Shown: positions 19,685 to 32,264 of the stretch, piece by piece
Layout: each line of letters begins with the position of its first letter
How positions within the stretch are numbered: the first letter of the stretch is position 1
Source of the DNA: Solen grandis
Taxonomy: Eukaryota > Mollusca > Bivalvia > Adapedonta > Solenidae
DNA: 64,000 nucleotides
Direction of reading: 5' to 3'
Assembly (NCBI GenBank): GCA_021229015.1
Contig: CM037780.1
Coordinates: forward strand, 61,499,323-61,563,322
Translations under genes and position numbers: made by a program
Notes under the pieces: model-generated
What the model saw: the letters and a program-made list of their open reading frames with translations, nothing else
Told to the model about the DNA's origin: nothing
Databases searched by the model: none

Positions 19685-20925
19685 TTAGAGTTTGCCTGCT
19701 ACTTCTATCCAATCATTGAGCCCGAAATTTCAAATTCCTGGTCGATTTAATTTGTCAAGAGTTAGAGATTTTGAGAGACATGTCTACTTAATTGAGATTA
19801 AACTGTTAAGAGTTTACGGGGAACTGCGCATGTCATTACTTCAAGTCATGCTCCACCCTATTCACATGATAGTCATATATTGCAGTGTTTACTACACCGA
19901 TCCCTACACACGAGGCGTGCTTACCATTAATTCCACACATGCGCATGTTGACGTCAATTGTAAACATTTAGTAAAGTAGCTTAAATAATTATGTTTTTAT
20001 ACACATTGGTATTAGAATGAGGATCTTCGGAAAAAAAATGCAAAGTGATGATTAGATCTACCAGCTCAATATCTAAACGGACTTCTACGGAAAGAATAAC
20101 ATACTAAAATAAATATTAAAATAAAAGGATATTTTGTTTGTTTATTAGGTTCAACGTCCCACCGACAGTGTTTTAGTCATTTGGAGACTGTCTATTCGAG
20201 ACAGATATAGTTCTATCACACTGCACAGTATCACAACGTCGACATTTGGCATGATACCACACCCAGTCACATTATCCTGACACCGTGCCAACCAGTCCTG
20301 GAACTACCTTATTATGCTGAGCGCCAAGCAAGGCAGCTATACCAGTACCTATGTGACGTCTTTGGTAAATACAAGAAATGAAATTGATATAACGTTCATA
20401 AACAACTGACAAATCATGCATTAACTCGTTTGATTTGGTATTTCCAGGGTATTCCTAGCCTTGATATCTTCCGCTGACAGCGGATTTTCTAAACGATTAT
20501 TATCTACATCTTTTGTTCTTTCCTTAACGTCAATCATTTGCTACTGTCGGTGGGACGTTAAACCCAACAAACAAACAATCATTTGCTGTGTACAGATGTC
20601 TTTACTAATAAAAATAAAATAGATAAAATTAAATAAATAAAAACAGTCATCACTCAAATTAAATTCCGTCCTTCTTGACTGAAATCTGAAACGGTAAAAC
20701 AAAAAACACACACAAAAAAAAACGCGAAATTTATTTATTACATTCATATTTGGAAAGCACGTGCACCTGTGTGAATACTTTAACAACACGCTGACGTAAC
20801 AATTTTATGGCGCCATCTCCTAATATAGCAGTGTGACGCAGTAACAGGGCGGGGCAAATTCTAAGTTAGTCAGAAGCCGTCACTCGCTTCGCTCGTTCTT
20901 GCTTCTTAACTGTTAAATTCAGTCT
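19685..20925. repeat. Insertion specific to duplication B
   Basis: Interrupts the alignment of B with A between TAAAGTGACAAAATTG and the AACTATTACATAAT before the exon-6 acceptor. It includes a pair of SINE tails in opposite orientations at 20139-20200 (GGTTCAACGTCCCACCGACA) and 20541-20582 (TGTCGGTGGGACGTTAAACC), enclosing about 0.34 kb. No coding sequence recognised. Confidence 0.6.
20139..20582. mobile_element. Inverted pair of SINE tails
   Basis: Reverse tail at 20139-20200 and forward tail at 20541-20582, each with the conserved GTCGGTGGGACGTTAAACC core and (AAC)n-like end. Either two SINE fragments face each other or one rearranged element is present. Confidence 0.65.
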
Positions 20926-20974
20926 TAATAAACACTAACTATTACATAATATTTCAGTATTTTCAAATCTGCAG

Positions 20975-21040
20975 ATGTTCTTTCCGAACCATCGGCTCTA
21001 TGCTAGATACCCCCCCCCCCCCCAAAAAAAAAAAAATAAA
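20975..21040 (+). pseudogene. Ruined duplicate of exon 6 of the secreted-protein gene
   Basis: After TCTGCAG the sequence ATGTTCTTTCCGAACCATCG matches the first 20 bases of exon 6 with a few changes. It continues briefly (CTATGCTAGATACC) and then collapses into a C run followed by an A/AAT-rich run at about 21009-21065. The rest of the exon is deleted. Homology resumes at TGATATTGGCGTAAT near 21069, which corresponds to 17087 in copy A. It cannot encode a functional end of the protein. Confidence 0.8.
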
Positions 21041-21339
21041 TAAAAATAAAATAATAAATAAAATAAATGATATTGGCGTAATCTGTTTTATTCAATATTG
21101 TTTCTTAGATTATTACTGTGTATTAATGGTTTCATTTACATTATATGGATATTTTATGTACGTTTAGTAATTCAATGCATGCTTCACGGTTTTTTCAACA
21201 TGTAACTTACATTATAAGATTCAAGTTATGATAAATAATTTTGAAAATGCCATTTTAATATGCTTTTGAAGTATTTAGAAATGATTTTTTTCCAAAGTTC
21301 TTAACAAATTTTAGCAAACAGTGATGCTCTACCATAAGC

Positions 21340-21830
21340 TTAATCTCAAAATTTATTATAGTCTTCGTTGTTATATTCTATAGTACGTTCATATATTCAA
21401 AAATTAAAATATGTCGCTTTACTAATAAAGATCACATAAGCTCAAGCATTTAATGGACGCATACAATGTCTTTTCCTATTTTTTTCATTTCTAATTTATA
21501 TTATAGCATTGATGTTGTTTATTCTATAGTGTTCAATATACATTTTATGAATCTTCATTTTATCATGATACTTTAATTCAATTTCTAAAAGAAATTAATC
21601 TGATATATCGTGTTATATTCTATAGTACTTCATATATCATTATTATAGTCTCGTTGTAATAATCTAGAAGAGTTTATATTATTATTAACTCTATTAATTT
21701 GATTAGTACGTTCATATATTCATATGTCATTATAAGTCTTAGTTGTTAATCGTATAAGTTCTTATATAACTTATTAAGTCTTCGTTTTATACCATAGAGT
21801 ATTTTTATATATGCTTTTATCCTCGAACAC
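21340..21830. repeat. Degenerate ~47-bp AT-rich tandem array, part 1
   Basis: Unit approximates CATATATTCATTATTATAGT plus CTTCGTTGTTATATTCTATAGTACGTT. Many units have single-base indels, more like noisy consensus than clean divergence. No coding frame. Confidence 0.7.
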
Positions 21831-22369
21831 AGTTCTGAGCATCTAAGAAAATATCATGGTCTTTTTAAATTTAACATAAACAAAAATATAATTTTCCTTT
21901 GTATGGTAAAACTAAGTCATTTATTCAGTCTTACATTGTTTCAAGTGGTGACAGTATTTTTTCAATGAAAAATCACTAGTGTGCGTGTCTGTATAATTAG
22001 TGAGGCTGACTTGAGAGTACAATGAAACGAGCATCTGATTGTTTTTCATTTAATCATTGTACATGTTTTTAAAATTGAATTTTCATGTCATAAATAATAT
22101 ACGAGGAAATGTTCTTTGCACAGATTTTTTTAATTTCATTGCTTCACTGAAAATTGCCAGATGAGAAAAGTACTTATTGAAAAGGAGGTTTTCAGGTGTG
22201 TTATAAGTACATAAATAAAGTCCTGATCAATAACTCGCCACATTTTGAATTTTGCTTAAGCAAAGATGTTGACAAACTAACCATCTAAGAATATGTCACA
22301 CGGAACCTTTATAAAATCGAGGTCAAAACCAAAGCGTTGGAATATATCGTTCTAATAGAGTACACGTAC
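21831..22369. other. Spacer between array parts
   Basis: AT-rich unique-looking DNA, no gene recognised. Confidence 0.4.
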
Positions 22370-22790
22370 GATATGCCTTGTTAATTCTATAGTGCTTCAC
22401 TATATTCATTTATGCTTCGTTTTAAAATCTATATACGTTCTATATTATTAATAGTCTTCGTTGTTATATTCTAATAGTCCGCTTCATATATTCATTATTA
22501 TAGTCTCGTTGTTATATTCTATGTACGTTCATATTCATCTATTATAGTCCTTCGTTTTTATTCTATAGTACGTTCATATATATCATTATTATAGTCTTGT
22601 TATATTCTATATAGTCATATATTGTTTAAGTTTACGTTTATTTATATACTACTTTTTACATTTAATGTCGTAGCTGTCTGTCATAATCGTACTTTAGCTA
22701 CCATATTAAGTCTTTGTTGTATATTCTATATCGTTAATACTTCATTTTAATAATCAATGTTATATTCTATAGTATCGTTCATTTATGTCA
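22370..22790. repeat. Degenerate ~47-bp AT-rich tandem array, part 2
   Basis: Same words as part 1 (TATAGTCTTCGTTGTTATAT near 22444 and TTCTATAGTACGTTCATATA near 22561), again with many small indels. Confidence 0.7.
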
Positions 22791-23452
22791 AAATTAATTC
22801 AAATTGTTAAGTAAATAAGTATTTTCAAATAAGTTTAAAACTACTATTAAAATGCTTTAACTTAAGCAACAAATATCTGTATTGCTCTTTTTCTATTCTA
22901 TATATGTTTATAAGTTCAATGATAATGACATTTTTCAGTAAAGCTTTGTTTTATAGATATCAATAACATTAATCAGTTACTATTTGTCAATGCGATAACC
23001 ATTTTTTACTAATTAAATGAATAAATTACTGGTCTTCTATATAACAGTTATCTCGAAAAAGTGCAGGAAAGATTTTGGTATCTTATGATTAAACCTCTAT
23101 ACAACGACTGAAATTCAAGTCACAGTTTTCAGTTTGGAGAGGTCAGGTAAAGACTACTTTTCTAACGGATAAGTTTCTTTTTGGATATATTTGCACCACA
23201 AACTGTTTTTAGCATACGATTTCATGTTTGTATATATGCTTTCCCTATTGAATAATTATCAAACATATAAATATGCTCTTATAGCGTGTTGTTGTTAAGA
23301 TAAAAATAATTGTGCAATTGGAACGTTTTATTTTTCTTCTACATCAAATGGGATCTTGTAGCAATATATTTTACTCTGAGGCCAAACATATTCAAACGAT
23401 ACTACATTTATAAAACTTACTGAGTAACTAATTGTTCAACGTTTGAATTAAT
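22791..23452. other. Unannotated spacer
   Basis: AT-rich. No gene or clear repeat. Confidence 0.4.
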
Positions 23453-23923
23453 GTGTTCAAAGCAACCTTACTCTACTATTACTTTTATACGATCTTACGT
23501 AATTCATTTGCTGCTCATGCTGCTGTCCTATTCATATTCTCAACAGCACTGGCAAACTATAATTTCTTTTACTTTTACTCTCACTATACTGCTACTACTG
23601 CTTGCTTAATTCTGCTGATAGTAGTTATACTCTACAAATATTACTACACTCTTACTGTTAATTCAACACTACCACTTCTGCTCTGCTATCACTATTTTAC
23701 TACTAATGTTGCCGCTGCTATATTAAGCAACATAACAACTTTCGTTGTTCTACTTTCCTACATAACAATTGCTTCTTCTGACGTTGCACATATGTCGCCT
23801 CTAATACAACTATTGACTGTAACGTCTGCCTGTACTACTTTCTATATTACTCGTATCATAATACAATCATTCGTAAATTATATTTTCTACTTATATTTTG
23901 TACTCTTTTACAAACTCTTTTAA
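23453..23923 (+). other. 156-codon open frame in CTA/ACT-rich DNA, probably not a gene
   Basis: The frame is unbroken but the DNA is full of TACTAC, CTACTG and CTGCT words, so the product is a biased hydrophobic string of Tyr, Thr, Leu and Phe with no signal for a known domain. There is no obvious promoter or splice context. A decayed trinucleotide tract in which TAA and TGA are rare explains the length better than selection. Transcript evidence could overturn this. Confidence 0.35.
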
Positions 23924-24396
23924 ACTACACTACTCTCCCTTTAAAATCATTACATGTCCGGAGGCAGGACCAACACGGAATACTGCTACTTGTTCAGCCG
24001 TGACAAACGTGGCAGGCCTTTGTATGCACAAGACATCGCAAAAACTCCTTTCATTTGAATTAACAACGTTTCTGATTTGAATTTACTCTTTCAATGCTAA
24101 AATTTTAAATTTGCCAAATGAATTTCGTGAAATAAGTTTTTTTCAAATAAGTTTAGAAAAATGAATTAAAAATAGTCTGATAAAACTTGATATACAACGT
24201 AATAAACGATATTGCAAGGATTTTATTTGTGATATAGTGTTTATTCAATGGTTCAAATACTGAATAAGAATCTTTCGTAATCTTCTAGCTAAGTTTGATT
24301 CCTTAATATAACGATGTATCAAATAAATACAATGAATAGAATACTGGCTTACTGTCACTCCTTCTACCTTAACCATGTTTTATACAATGAACATTA
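23924..24396. other. Unannotated spacer
   Basis: No gene recognised. AT-rich run-up to the minisatellite. Confidence 0.4.
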
Positions 24397-26302
24397 TAAC
24401 AGGTGATTAATTACTATTGGTCAATGGTACATACAGTTGAAGGATTACTCACTGGCAATGGTTCGTATTGGTGATACGTTAGACATTTCAGGTGATACGT
24501 TACCTTTGGTCAATGGTTCATACAGTGAAGGGTTATCACTGGGCAATGGTTCATATAGGTGATACGTTACACATTTAGGTGATACGTTACACTTTGGTCA
24601 AGGGTTCATACAGTGAAGGGTTACTCATGGCAATGTTCATTATAGGGAAGGTTACTCATGGCAATTTCATATAGGTGAAGGTTACTCACTGGGCAATGGT
24701 TTCATACAGGTGAAGGGTTACTCACTGGGCAATGGTTCATATAGGTGATACGTTACACCATTTAGGTGATACGTTACACTTTGATCAATGGTCCATACAG
24801 GGAAGGATTACTCATTTGGTCAAGTGTCTTAACAGGTGAAGGCTTACAATCTCATATCTATGCGTGAACGTACATTTGAATGGTTCACAGGTGATACTCA
24901 TGGTATGTCATATTCATACAGGTGATACGTTTCGCATTTTTTCATTAGTCTATGTTTCATAAAGGTGAATGGTTATTAATTTGTCAATATTTCATACAGG
25001 TCAATGGTTCAAATATAAATAGTTACTCATTGGTCAATGGTCCATACAGGTGAAGGGTTACTCATTGGTCAATGGTTCATACAATTGAAGGATTACACAT
25101 TGGTCAATGGTTCACAATAGGTGAAGGGTTACTCAATGGTCAATGATTCATACTAGTGAATGGTAACTCATTGGTCAATGGTTAATACGGGTGAAGGGTA
25201 ACTCATTGGTCAATGGCCCATACAGGTGTACCATTGGTCAATGGTTCATACAGGTGAAGGGTTACCATTGGTCAATGGCCCATACAGGTGAAGGGTTACT
25301 CATTGGTCATTGGTCAATACAGCCGTTAAGGGTAAGGGTTACTCATTGGTCAATGGTTCATACAAGTGAAGGTTACTCATTGGTCAATGGTTCATACAGG
25401 TGAAGGCTTACACATTGGTCAATGGTTCATACAGGCGAAGGGTAACACATTGGTCAATGGTTCATACAGATGAAGGGTTACACATTGGTCAATGGTTCAT
25501 ACAGGTGAAGGGTTACACATTGGTCAATGGTTCATACAGGTGAAGGGTTACTCATTGGTCAATGGTCCATACAGGTGAAGGGTTACTCAATTGTCAATGG
25601 TCATACAGGTGAAGGGTTACTCATTGGTCAATGGTTCCTACAAGTGAAGGGTACATCATTGGTCAATGGTCCATATAGGTAAAGGGTTACTCATTGGTCA
25701 ATGGTTCATACAAGTAAAGGGTTATACATTGGTCAATGGTTCTTACAGGTAAAGGGTTACTCATTGGTCAATGGTTCCTACAAGTGAAGGGTTACACATT
25801 GGTCAATGGTTCATACAGGTGATTGTTAACCATTGGTCAATGGTTCAAACAGGTGAAGGGTTACACATTGGTCAATGGATCATACAGGTGAAGGGTTACT
25901 CATTGGTCAATGGTTCATACAAGTGAAGGGTTACTCATTGGTCAATGATTCATACAGTTGATTGGTTACTCATTGGTCAATGGTTCATACAGGTGAAGGG
26001 TTCACACAGATAAATAGTTACTCGTTGGTCAATGTTCATACAGGTGAAGGTTAACCATTGGTCAATGGTTCATACAGGTAAAGAATTACTCACTGGACAA
26101 AGGTCCACACAGGTGATACATAAGTTCATACAGGTGATACGATACACATTGATCAAAAGGTTTTGGAATTTCCGGAAGAGTGACTTATTCGTCAATTGTT
26201 CATACAGTGGGATGGTTACTCTTTGGTCAGTGGTCCACACAGGTGATGCGCTACTAATTGTCCAATTATTCATACTGGTGAATGGTTACTAAGTGATCAA
26301 TC
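24397..26302 (+). repeat. 35-bp minisatellite
   Basis: About 50 tandem copies of a 35-bp unit, CATACAGGTGAAGGGTTACT followed by CATTGGTCAATGGTT. Between about 25180 and 26000 copies are nearly uniform, with alternation of ACTCATT and ACACATT variants. From 24440 to 24950 and after 26030 they are degenerate with indels and a GATACGTTACAC variant. 35 is not a multiple of three, so the open frames at 25191-25403 and 26032-26292 are artefacts. Confidence 0.95.
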
Positions 26303-26439
26303 TTTCTAATCTTAATGATAAAAACTAAACATTGCATCTGTTATTTATGCATATGAAATAGCGGTGATGTTAAATTATGACATGAACATTTGTGCTACCA
26401 GACTATGTAATTTTGTGAAATATATATATATTCTGAAGA

Positions 26440-26670
26440 ATGGTTTTATTTTGTTTTGCACTGAGATTATTTTTATATGTGTTATTGCACACAGCTGTAT
26501 TGCATCGCGGTTATATTGACTCGTACTGTATTATGCTGTATCGCATTATGTTGTATTTGACTATTTTGTATTGGACGATGGTTCATTACATTATGTGGTG
26601 TTGTATTGTGCTGCATTACTTTATGTTGTATAGCATTATGTTGTATTTTTGTTATTTTTATCAGCTATAA
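26440..26670. repeat. Degenerate TTGTATTGCAT-type low-complexity tract
   Basis: Words like TTATGTTGTAT, TGTATTGCAT and TGTATTGTGCTGCAT recur at irregular spacing of about 10 bases. The open frame across it is biased in the same way and has no recognisable domain. Confidence 0.55.
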
Positions 26671-26885
26671 CATAGCTTACATGAAAATAAATAAATAATA
26701 AAAGTAAGATAAAATCTTTGTTTATCTGACGGTGTATATCGTGTAGGGACATTTTGGTTTAGCTTGACCGACGTTCATCAAGAAGGCACGTGGCGATGAA
26801 TTAAAAGTAAATAGCGGCGGAGACATACACAGACTGGGAGAGGGGTACCGAACAACGTGGCGGGGAACAAGAACTGTGCCGTTAT
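26671..26885. other. Unannotated spacer
   Basis: No gene recognised. Confidence 0.4.
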
Positions 26886-26914
26886 GGTACCAACCATGGA
26901 ATGGTATGATGGAC

Positions 26915-27080
26915 CGTGCAAGCAGACTGATTTCTACTTGGACCGTGCAAGCAGACTGATTTTTACTTTATCTGCGAGCTCTTGGGTGAATTTATCTAGA
27001 TTATGATGGACAGTGCAAGCAGACTGATTTCTACTTTATCTGCGAGCTCTTGGATGAGTATGTCTAGATTATGGGTCAGT
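26915..27080. repeat. Short tandem duplication (~80 bp)
   Basis: GACCGTGCAAGCAGACTGAT occurs at about 26913 and 26940, and in a variant at about 27009. The last two are followed by TTATCTGCGAGCTCTTGG and TCTAGATTATG, giving two long units and one short partial unit. Confidence 0.75.
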
Positions 27081-28239
27081 CTGTCAAATGCGGATACAGG
27101 GTTTTAGATTAAGCGGGTCTGCCAGTTATCAGCAAAAATTTTAAGTTATTTAATATGTCCGGGTATTTTTCGGATAGCGGCTAATACAAAAAAACTATTA
27201 AAAATAAAGGATGTATTTTAAATCATAGCCTGTATTGATTATATTGTATACATATTAATCTAAGAAAGTAAATGACAACAATAATACTTTGATTGTTATT
27301 GATAAAGAAAAAAATATGAAGATAAATGATGACGATAAATTATAAATATAATTAAAAAAACATCCGATATAAGAAAAAAATCTTATTTACCAAAAGTAGA
27401 AGAAAGAAATCGTTGACAAACTGTACTTTGTATGAAAAGTGAATAAAACATATACACACATACAAATATAGCTTGGGTGGTATAGTATCAGGGTGAGAGA
27501 GAGGGAGAGAGAGATAGCATTTACGCACATTCAAATTTTATCATGTACGTCAAGGTCACTACCATTTATAAAGTGCGTTTAAAGTTAATGATATTGAATA
27601 TCTTTTTTTTTAAATCGTTGCAAGCGTTTCCATGAATATATGACCCATCGATTGAAATTGACATTACTTAAAACAAGATATTATCTCAACAACTGCGTAG
27701 AAACTTCTTAGAAACGCCCTCAAGCTCATTTTAAAGTCAATCGGGAAATTGATGAATATATTTGATTGTAACAATTGTATGACTCATGATAATAATGTAT
27801 AATATCAAAACAAAGCCTAAAAGATTGAAGTTCAGATATTAATTGTGTGGATTGGATAGATCCAATCATGCAACTTCAAGGTCCTCAGCAATTGTGGAGG
27901 TAATACAGAGCCTATTACAGACAAAGGTAACCGAAACCTTTAAGAGAACTATATAAATAAACGATAAACAGTGTGCATTGTTCATATTTCCGTATTTTCT
28001 ACACGTACTATTCTCAGTATGCATTTTAGCCCGTGGATTGCAAGTCTCGTGGAGATCCGATTCGAATTGTGTATTGGGACATGCGAATCATGAATTGATC
28101 CACGAATAATGTTATGTATAATATACTATTAAGCATGTTAAAAAGTTATATGTATATGGAACAGATGGTGGTATTACATGTTTTTCCAAGTCCTTAAAAT
28201 TAATATCAAAACGTATTGACAGGCTCCAAATCATTGTGA
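27081..28239. other. Unannotated AT-rich spacer
   Basis: Contains a GA-rich patch near 27490-27515 and otherwise nothing recognised. Confidence 0.4.
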
Positions 28240-28429
28240 CATTCCATATTCACAAACGTCAGATCACCGTGACAGACGAAGACATAAAGAAACTCAACAC
28301 AAACACTTATCCTAGGAAGGCTGCTGACCTTGATAAAGTCTCAGTTTAGTTCTGCAAGGAGTGTGCAGTTTAACTTATGCTCATTCTATTTATCATCTTC
28401 AACAAATCTCTAGGCTCAGGAACGATGCA

Positions 28430-28690
28430 TGAAGGCTGGTGCCATGCAAATCACAGCAATTTTTAAAAGGGATGCTTGTCAGGATCTTGAAAATTACAGA
28501 ACATTGTCGCTCAAAAGTAACTTGCAAGCTACTGGAACATTGTATTGTCAGTAGGACACTAAAAAACATTGCCACCTACATAATCCTAAGGGTTTAAATC
28601 CTGAACTCTCTGCATCGCTTGACAAAGGTATTCAAACAAGACATGATGCATTTAGAATCAAAAGCCTTTGATTGAGTTCCTCACCATCGT
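28430..28690 (+). pseudogene. Reverse transcriptase fragment of the decayed LINE
   Basis: Fingers/palm start of a LINE reverse transcriptase, recognisable by an IFKR-D-x-x-x-x-ENYR-x-(L/V)SL block, with stops and frame changes. The catalytic F/Y-x-D-D region is absent. Confidence 0.65.
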
Positions 28691-28749
28691 CTTCTCTGCC
28701 CCCATCACCCCCCCCCCCTAAAAAAAGAGGTAACTCCTACAAATGGATT

Positions 28750-29490
28750 AGACCTCTTTCATGTTTTTATTTTTTGTTAATGTTGTTGCGTGTATGTATG
28801 TGTGTCGCCTGCGTAGCATGGTAGAAAGAAAGGGATCACTGTGTCCGTCGTCTTCGTCGTCGTCACATTTTCTTTTTTGGAGCATTACTTCATCACTATT
28901 GCATGATTTCATTCAAGACCTGGATCATGGATACTTTATGAGGTGTAGTGTGAAAGAACTTTAGCCCATTCTGTTTTTTTAATTATCCACCTAAGTAGAT
29001 TTGGTTTAAATAAAAGTGTAGAACAGATTTTAAGACCATTGTTTGGATTCACTCCAAATCTGGAACATATATATCTGATGAGGTGTAGACGTGCAGTTCA
29101 CAAGAATATAATTATTGAACTATCCCCCTGAACTGATTTTATAAAGACATGTAGGGTGCATACTTGAAATACTATTGGATGGATTCACTCCAAACTTGGA
29201 TCATGGGGTGTAAATGTACGTTACACGGGAAATGTAACTCTACCACATATTATTCTTTTATTACCCCCTTTTTGTTCATTTTTGATAAAAGATTTTTGTC
29301 CCTAGCATAACTTCAATATTTTATGGAGGATGCATTTCAATCTAAGATCATGGGTAACTTATGAAGTGTTGAAGGGCAATAAATAGGAGTCCTCAATCTT
29401 GCTTGTTGCGCTCCGGGCATAGCGTGGTAAATAGGGGTCACTTTTGTATATGGGTATTGTCGTCAAATTATAGGACCTTGTTTTAGTAGG
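28750..29490 (+). repeat. Modular repeat nested in the LINE
   Basis: Has a TGTCCGTCGTCTTCGTCGTC head near 28840 and three roughly 130-150-bp related modules, each with a GATTCACTCCAAA-then-TTGGATCATGG core (near 28910, 29045 and 29180). It ends in a GCGCTCCGGGCATAGCGTGG block near 29409. Non-coding. I recall such modules from abundant bivalve repeats. Confidence 0.55.
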
Positions 29491-30150
29491 GTGATAACCT
29501 GTGGGTAGAACAAACATCAATTTAATAAATGTTGAACGTTTGAAACTCACACTTTCTTTAACAACTGCTTGAATGCAGGCAACAAAAGTGTTCCCGGGAA
29601 CACCAATGTGGTTATAAATGAACTTCCGGACATTCTAACCTCCAACACTACAACTAGACTGTTTGATAATGATGCCATAAACAGATAGACCAAAGCAGTT
29701 GACCAAGCCATTCTCAAAATTGAATTATCTAAACTAGCAGAACTATGCCTCAGTATGGAACCCTTACCAGAAAAAAACAACAACACGAAATCAAGATCGA
29801 AATAGTTCAAAGAAGAGCAGCACGTTTTATATTAAATCGTAATCATATTACCAGTGGCGTAAACTCCGTGCTTGAAGAATTAAACTCAAACTTACAAACC
29901 TGTACAAAAACCTGTAAAAATTCACTTTAATCTAACTGACATATCCCAGGATCAAAATACATGTACCTTTCTAGACGGTCAACATCCACGCTAAGATCGA
30001 AACACTCAGCCATCTTTTGATCAATTCAAGTTCAGCTTCTTCCCAAAGAGAATATGGCAGTGGAAAAAGTTATCAGCCTCTGTGACTGACGCTCCCACCT
30101 TGGCATTCCTCAAGCTGTATCTCTCCAACCAACACTTCTAAATAGGAATA

Positions 30151-32264
30151 TCCTCCAACTGTTTTTCTCTAACACATTTTCATATAACATATTATATTTT
30201 CGATAACCTTACTCAATCATTGAACTTGTCACTATGTATTTTACTTATTTTGAATGCCATGTTTATCGAAAGCAGTGCTGAGGTCAATTATGACAACTAT
30301 TGTCTCTTGTTATTAATTATCAGCCGTACCTAGCATTCACTGCATTTTTTATCATTGCAGTCAGTCTCTTCTCCGTACTTCTAATAGTATACACTTTGAT
30401 ATCTTCAACAATTGACTATAAGTTAGCTTTTTCAAGTACCTTGGGTAAACAGGAAACGATTGTGAGCGGTCAGTAATTTTGTAGCTCCATTGGCACACCT
30501 TTCTTCCTCTGAAAAGACCAAATCACAGCAGTCTACCATTCTGAAAGTAAGTGTTTACAGTACACCAGCATTGACAGTAAGCAGAAATAGACTCATACTG
30601 TTTAATATATGTCCTTCTGCAATCATCTTTTTTTGTCAATTTTGTCCCGCTTATAAACCAATTATAGTAACTCAGACAACAACTTTCGGGCATCACCTGA
30701 TCGTTAGGGGTGGTGGTGGCAGCTGGGGCGATGGGTTTTAGCGAATAGTGCTGTGAGGCTCCCTTTTCAGTTGTTTTGTTTATATAACCAATCAGCGAGT
30801 TGACCCATACATTGTATATGATTATCATTTCGTGATTATTTGCGTGTTCGAAATCATTGGCACAATCATTTATTCTAATCATACGGCAAGGAAACTCAAA
30901 GGAGAATTACTATATATTTTGTATAGTTTTGTCTCATATTATCGCTCTTATACATGCGACAAGATACTATGTTACTAGTACATTCAATTACTTCATCCTG
31001 TCAGCTGGCAAACTTGTCAGGAACTACCGAGGTGTTCTGTATTTAGCTTTCCAATGATCTCGATCCAACCACTACCTCCCGTTTTCGAGGTGGACCCTCT
31101 TACCACCGCGAACAGTCATCCGTATATTAATTGCCAAAGAACGTGCGTATGTATATATTTTTGTATGGCCGATTTTAAAGGTTCAAATGAATGTATTTTA
31201 AAGATACTATTGAAAGTCTGGTTTTGAGATAGTATTTTGTACTTCTAATTGAAACCAATAAAATATCTTGTACAAAAAAGCATGTATATCTATATCTGAT
31301 CGTGTTTTCCACTAACTACATGTACTTTAAACTGTTTATTATCATTCTTATCTTGAATAATGCACTTATCTTGCTCATGAATTACTAATTATTAGGTTTG
31401 TTGTTAAGTATGGTTAATTTTTTACATACTTTTTTTATTATTTATAATTATTATTATATTGTTTTGAAATTAAAAATAAATAATATATAAAATGCCTCAT
31501 AATGACGTGGTACTCTCTTCAAGCAATGAAAATGTGCACAACGCTAAAGTGTTTTTAGAGAAAAAGAAAGGGAGAAAGAGAGAGGGAGATAGAACAATTG
31601 TAATCTAAAGAGTTTGCATTACGATGGATGCATACTTGTCAAGTTTATCTAACAATCAACTGAGCTATTGTTCTGAACATACGGAAATAAAAAATCGGAT
31701 ATAGATTGCGTCAAGGATCATAAGTGGTTGGGACTGCAAAATCGGGCCGGGGACTTAAGAGTGTTTATGCAGATTTTTCACGAAATAGGTCATCGGACAC
31801 CATGCATTAAATTCGAAAACAGTAAGCAGCATTTACATTTATAAACATATTGCCAACACTTGAAACAAAAATCTCTGACCTCGATATAAAAGTACTTACG
31901 TATTCAAGCTAATGGTCCCCGTTTCGGGAGCAAACTGTTTGTCGAAGGTTTGTCTATAAATGTGCTTATTTCAATACTTGCCATGTCCAATGACTTATTA
32001 AATAAATATTTGCACCTAATCTAAATCTCACAAAATCACATAACAAAATTTTAAAATTCTCGCAAAGTAACATTTTAAAATATATCCTTTTCTAATGAAG
32101 ATGTGTGGCAGTAACGTGTATTTTTCAATAGGATACTATATTACAATCAAAATGATATCTTATTTATCAATATAAGTCAAGAAATAAATAAAAGTTATAT
32201 GTAAAATAGAAATGTACCTGCTGAAAAATGTATTATGTATACACTGACTGAATTTAAATCACAA
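30151..32264. other. Unannotated AT-rich spacer
   Basis: About 2.1 kb without a supportable gene. Open frames at 30490-30741, 30523-30882 and 30857-31057 overlap one another on both strands and show no domain. A GA-rich patch lies near 31560-31590. Confidence 0.4.

Larger units (their letters stand above)
18590..21160 (+). repeat. Segmental duplication, derived copy B
   Basis: Diverged copy of 14455-17160. It lacks about 1.45 kb present in A (15030-16495). It carries two insertions absent from A: a SINE at 19072-19310 and about 1.24 kb at 19685-20925. It retains CACGCGATGGTAAATCATCG near 19558, the exon-6 acceptor near 20973 and TTACTGTGTATTAATGGTTT near 21114. Confidence 0.85.
28240..30150 (+). 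mobile_element. Decayed LINE (jockey/CR1-like), interrupted
   Basis: Reverse-transcriptase remnants at 28430-28690 include KAGAMQITAIFKRDACQD (from the usual W-K-x-A-x-x-x-P-I-F-K-K-G-D block), ENYRTLSLKSN and a later KAFD-like part. The C-terminal portion appears at 29690-30140: a SSVWDPY-like block, IEIVQRRAARFILNRNHITS near 29797, and FKFSFFPKRIWQWKKL near 30035, the order seen in the tail of jockey- and CR1-like LINEs. Frames change and stops intervene throughout. A different repeat (about 28750-29490) is inserted in the middle. Confidence 0.7.

Noticed and set aside
25191..25403. Repeat-protein open frame
   Set aside because: Produced by the 35-bp minisatellite; the period is not a multiple of three and the frame has no independent support.
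24397..26302. CRISPR-like array
   Set aside because: Units are contiguous without unique spacers, in a eukaryotic context; it is a minisatellite.
30523..30882. Reverse 119-codon frame
   Set aside because: No recognisable domain, overlapped by a forward frame of similar length, and in repeat-rich intergenic DNA.
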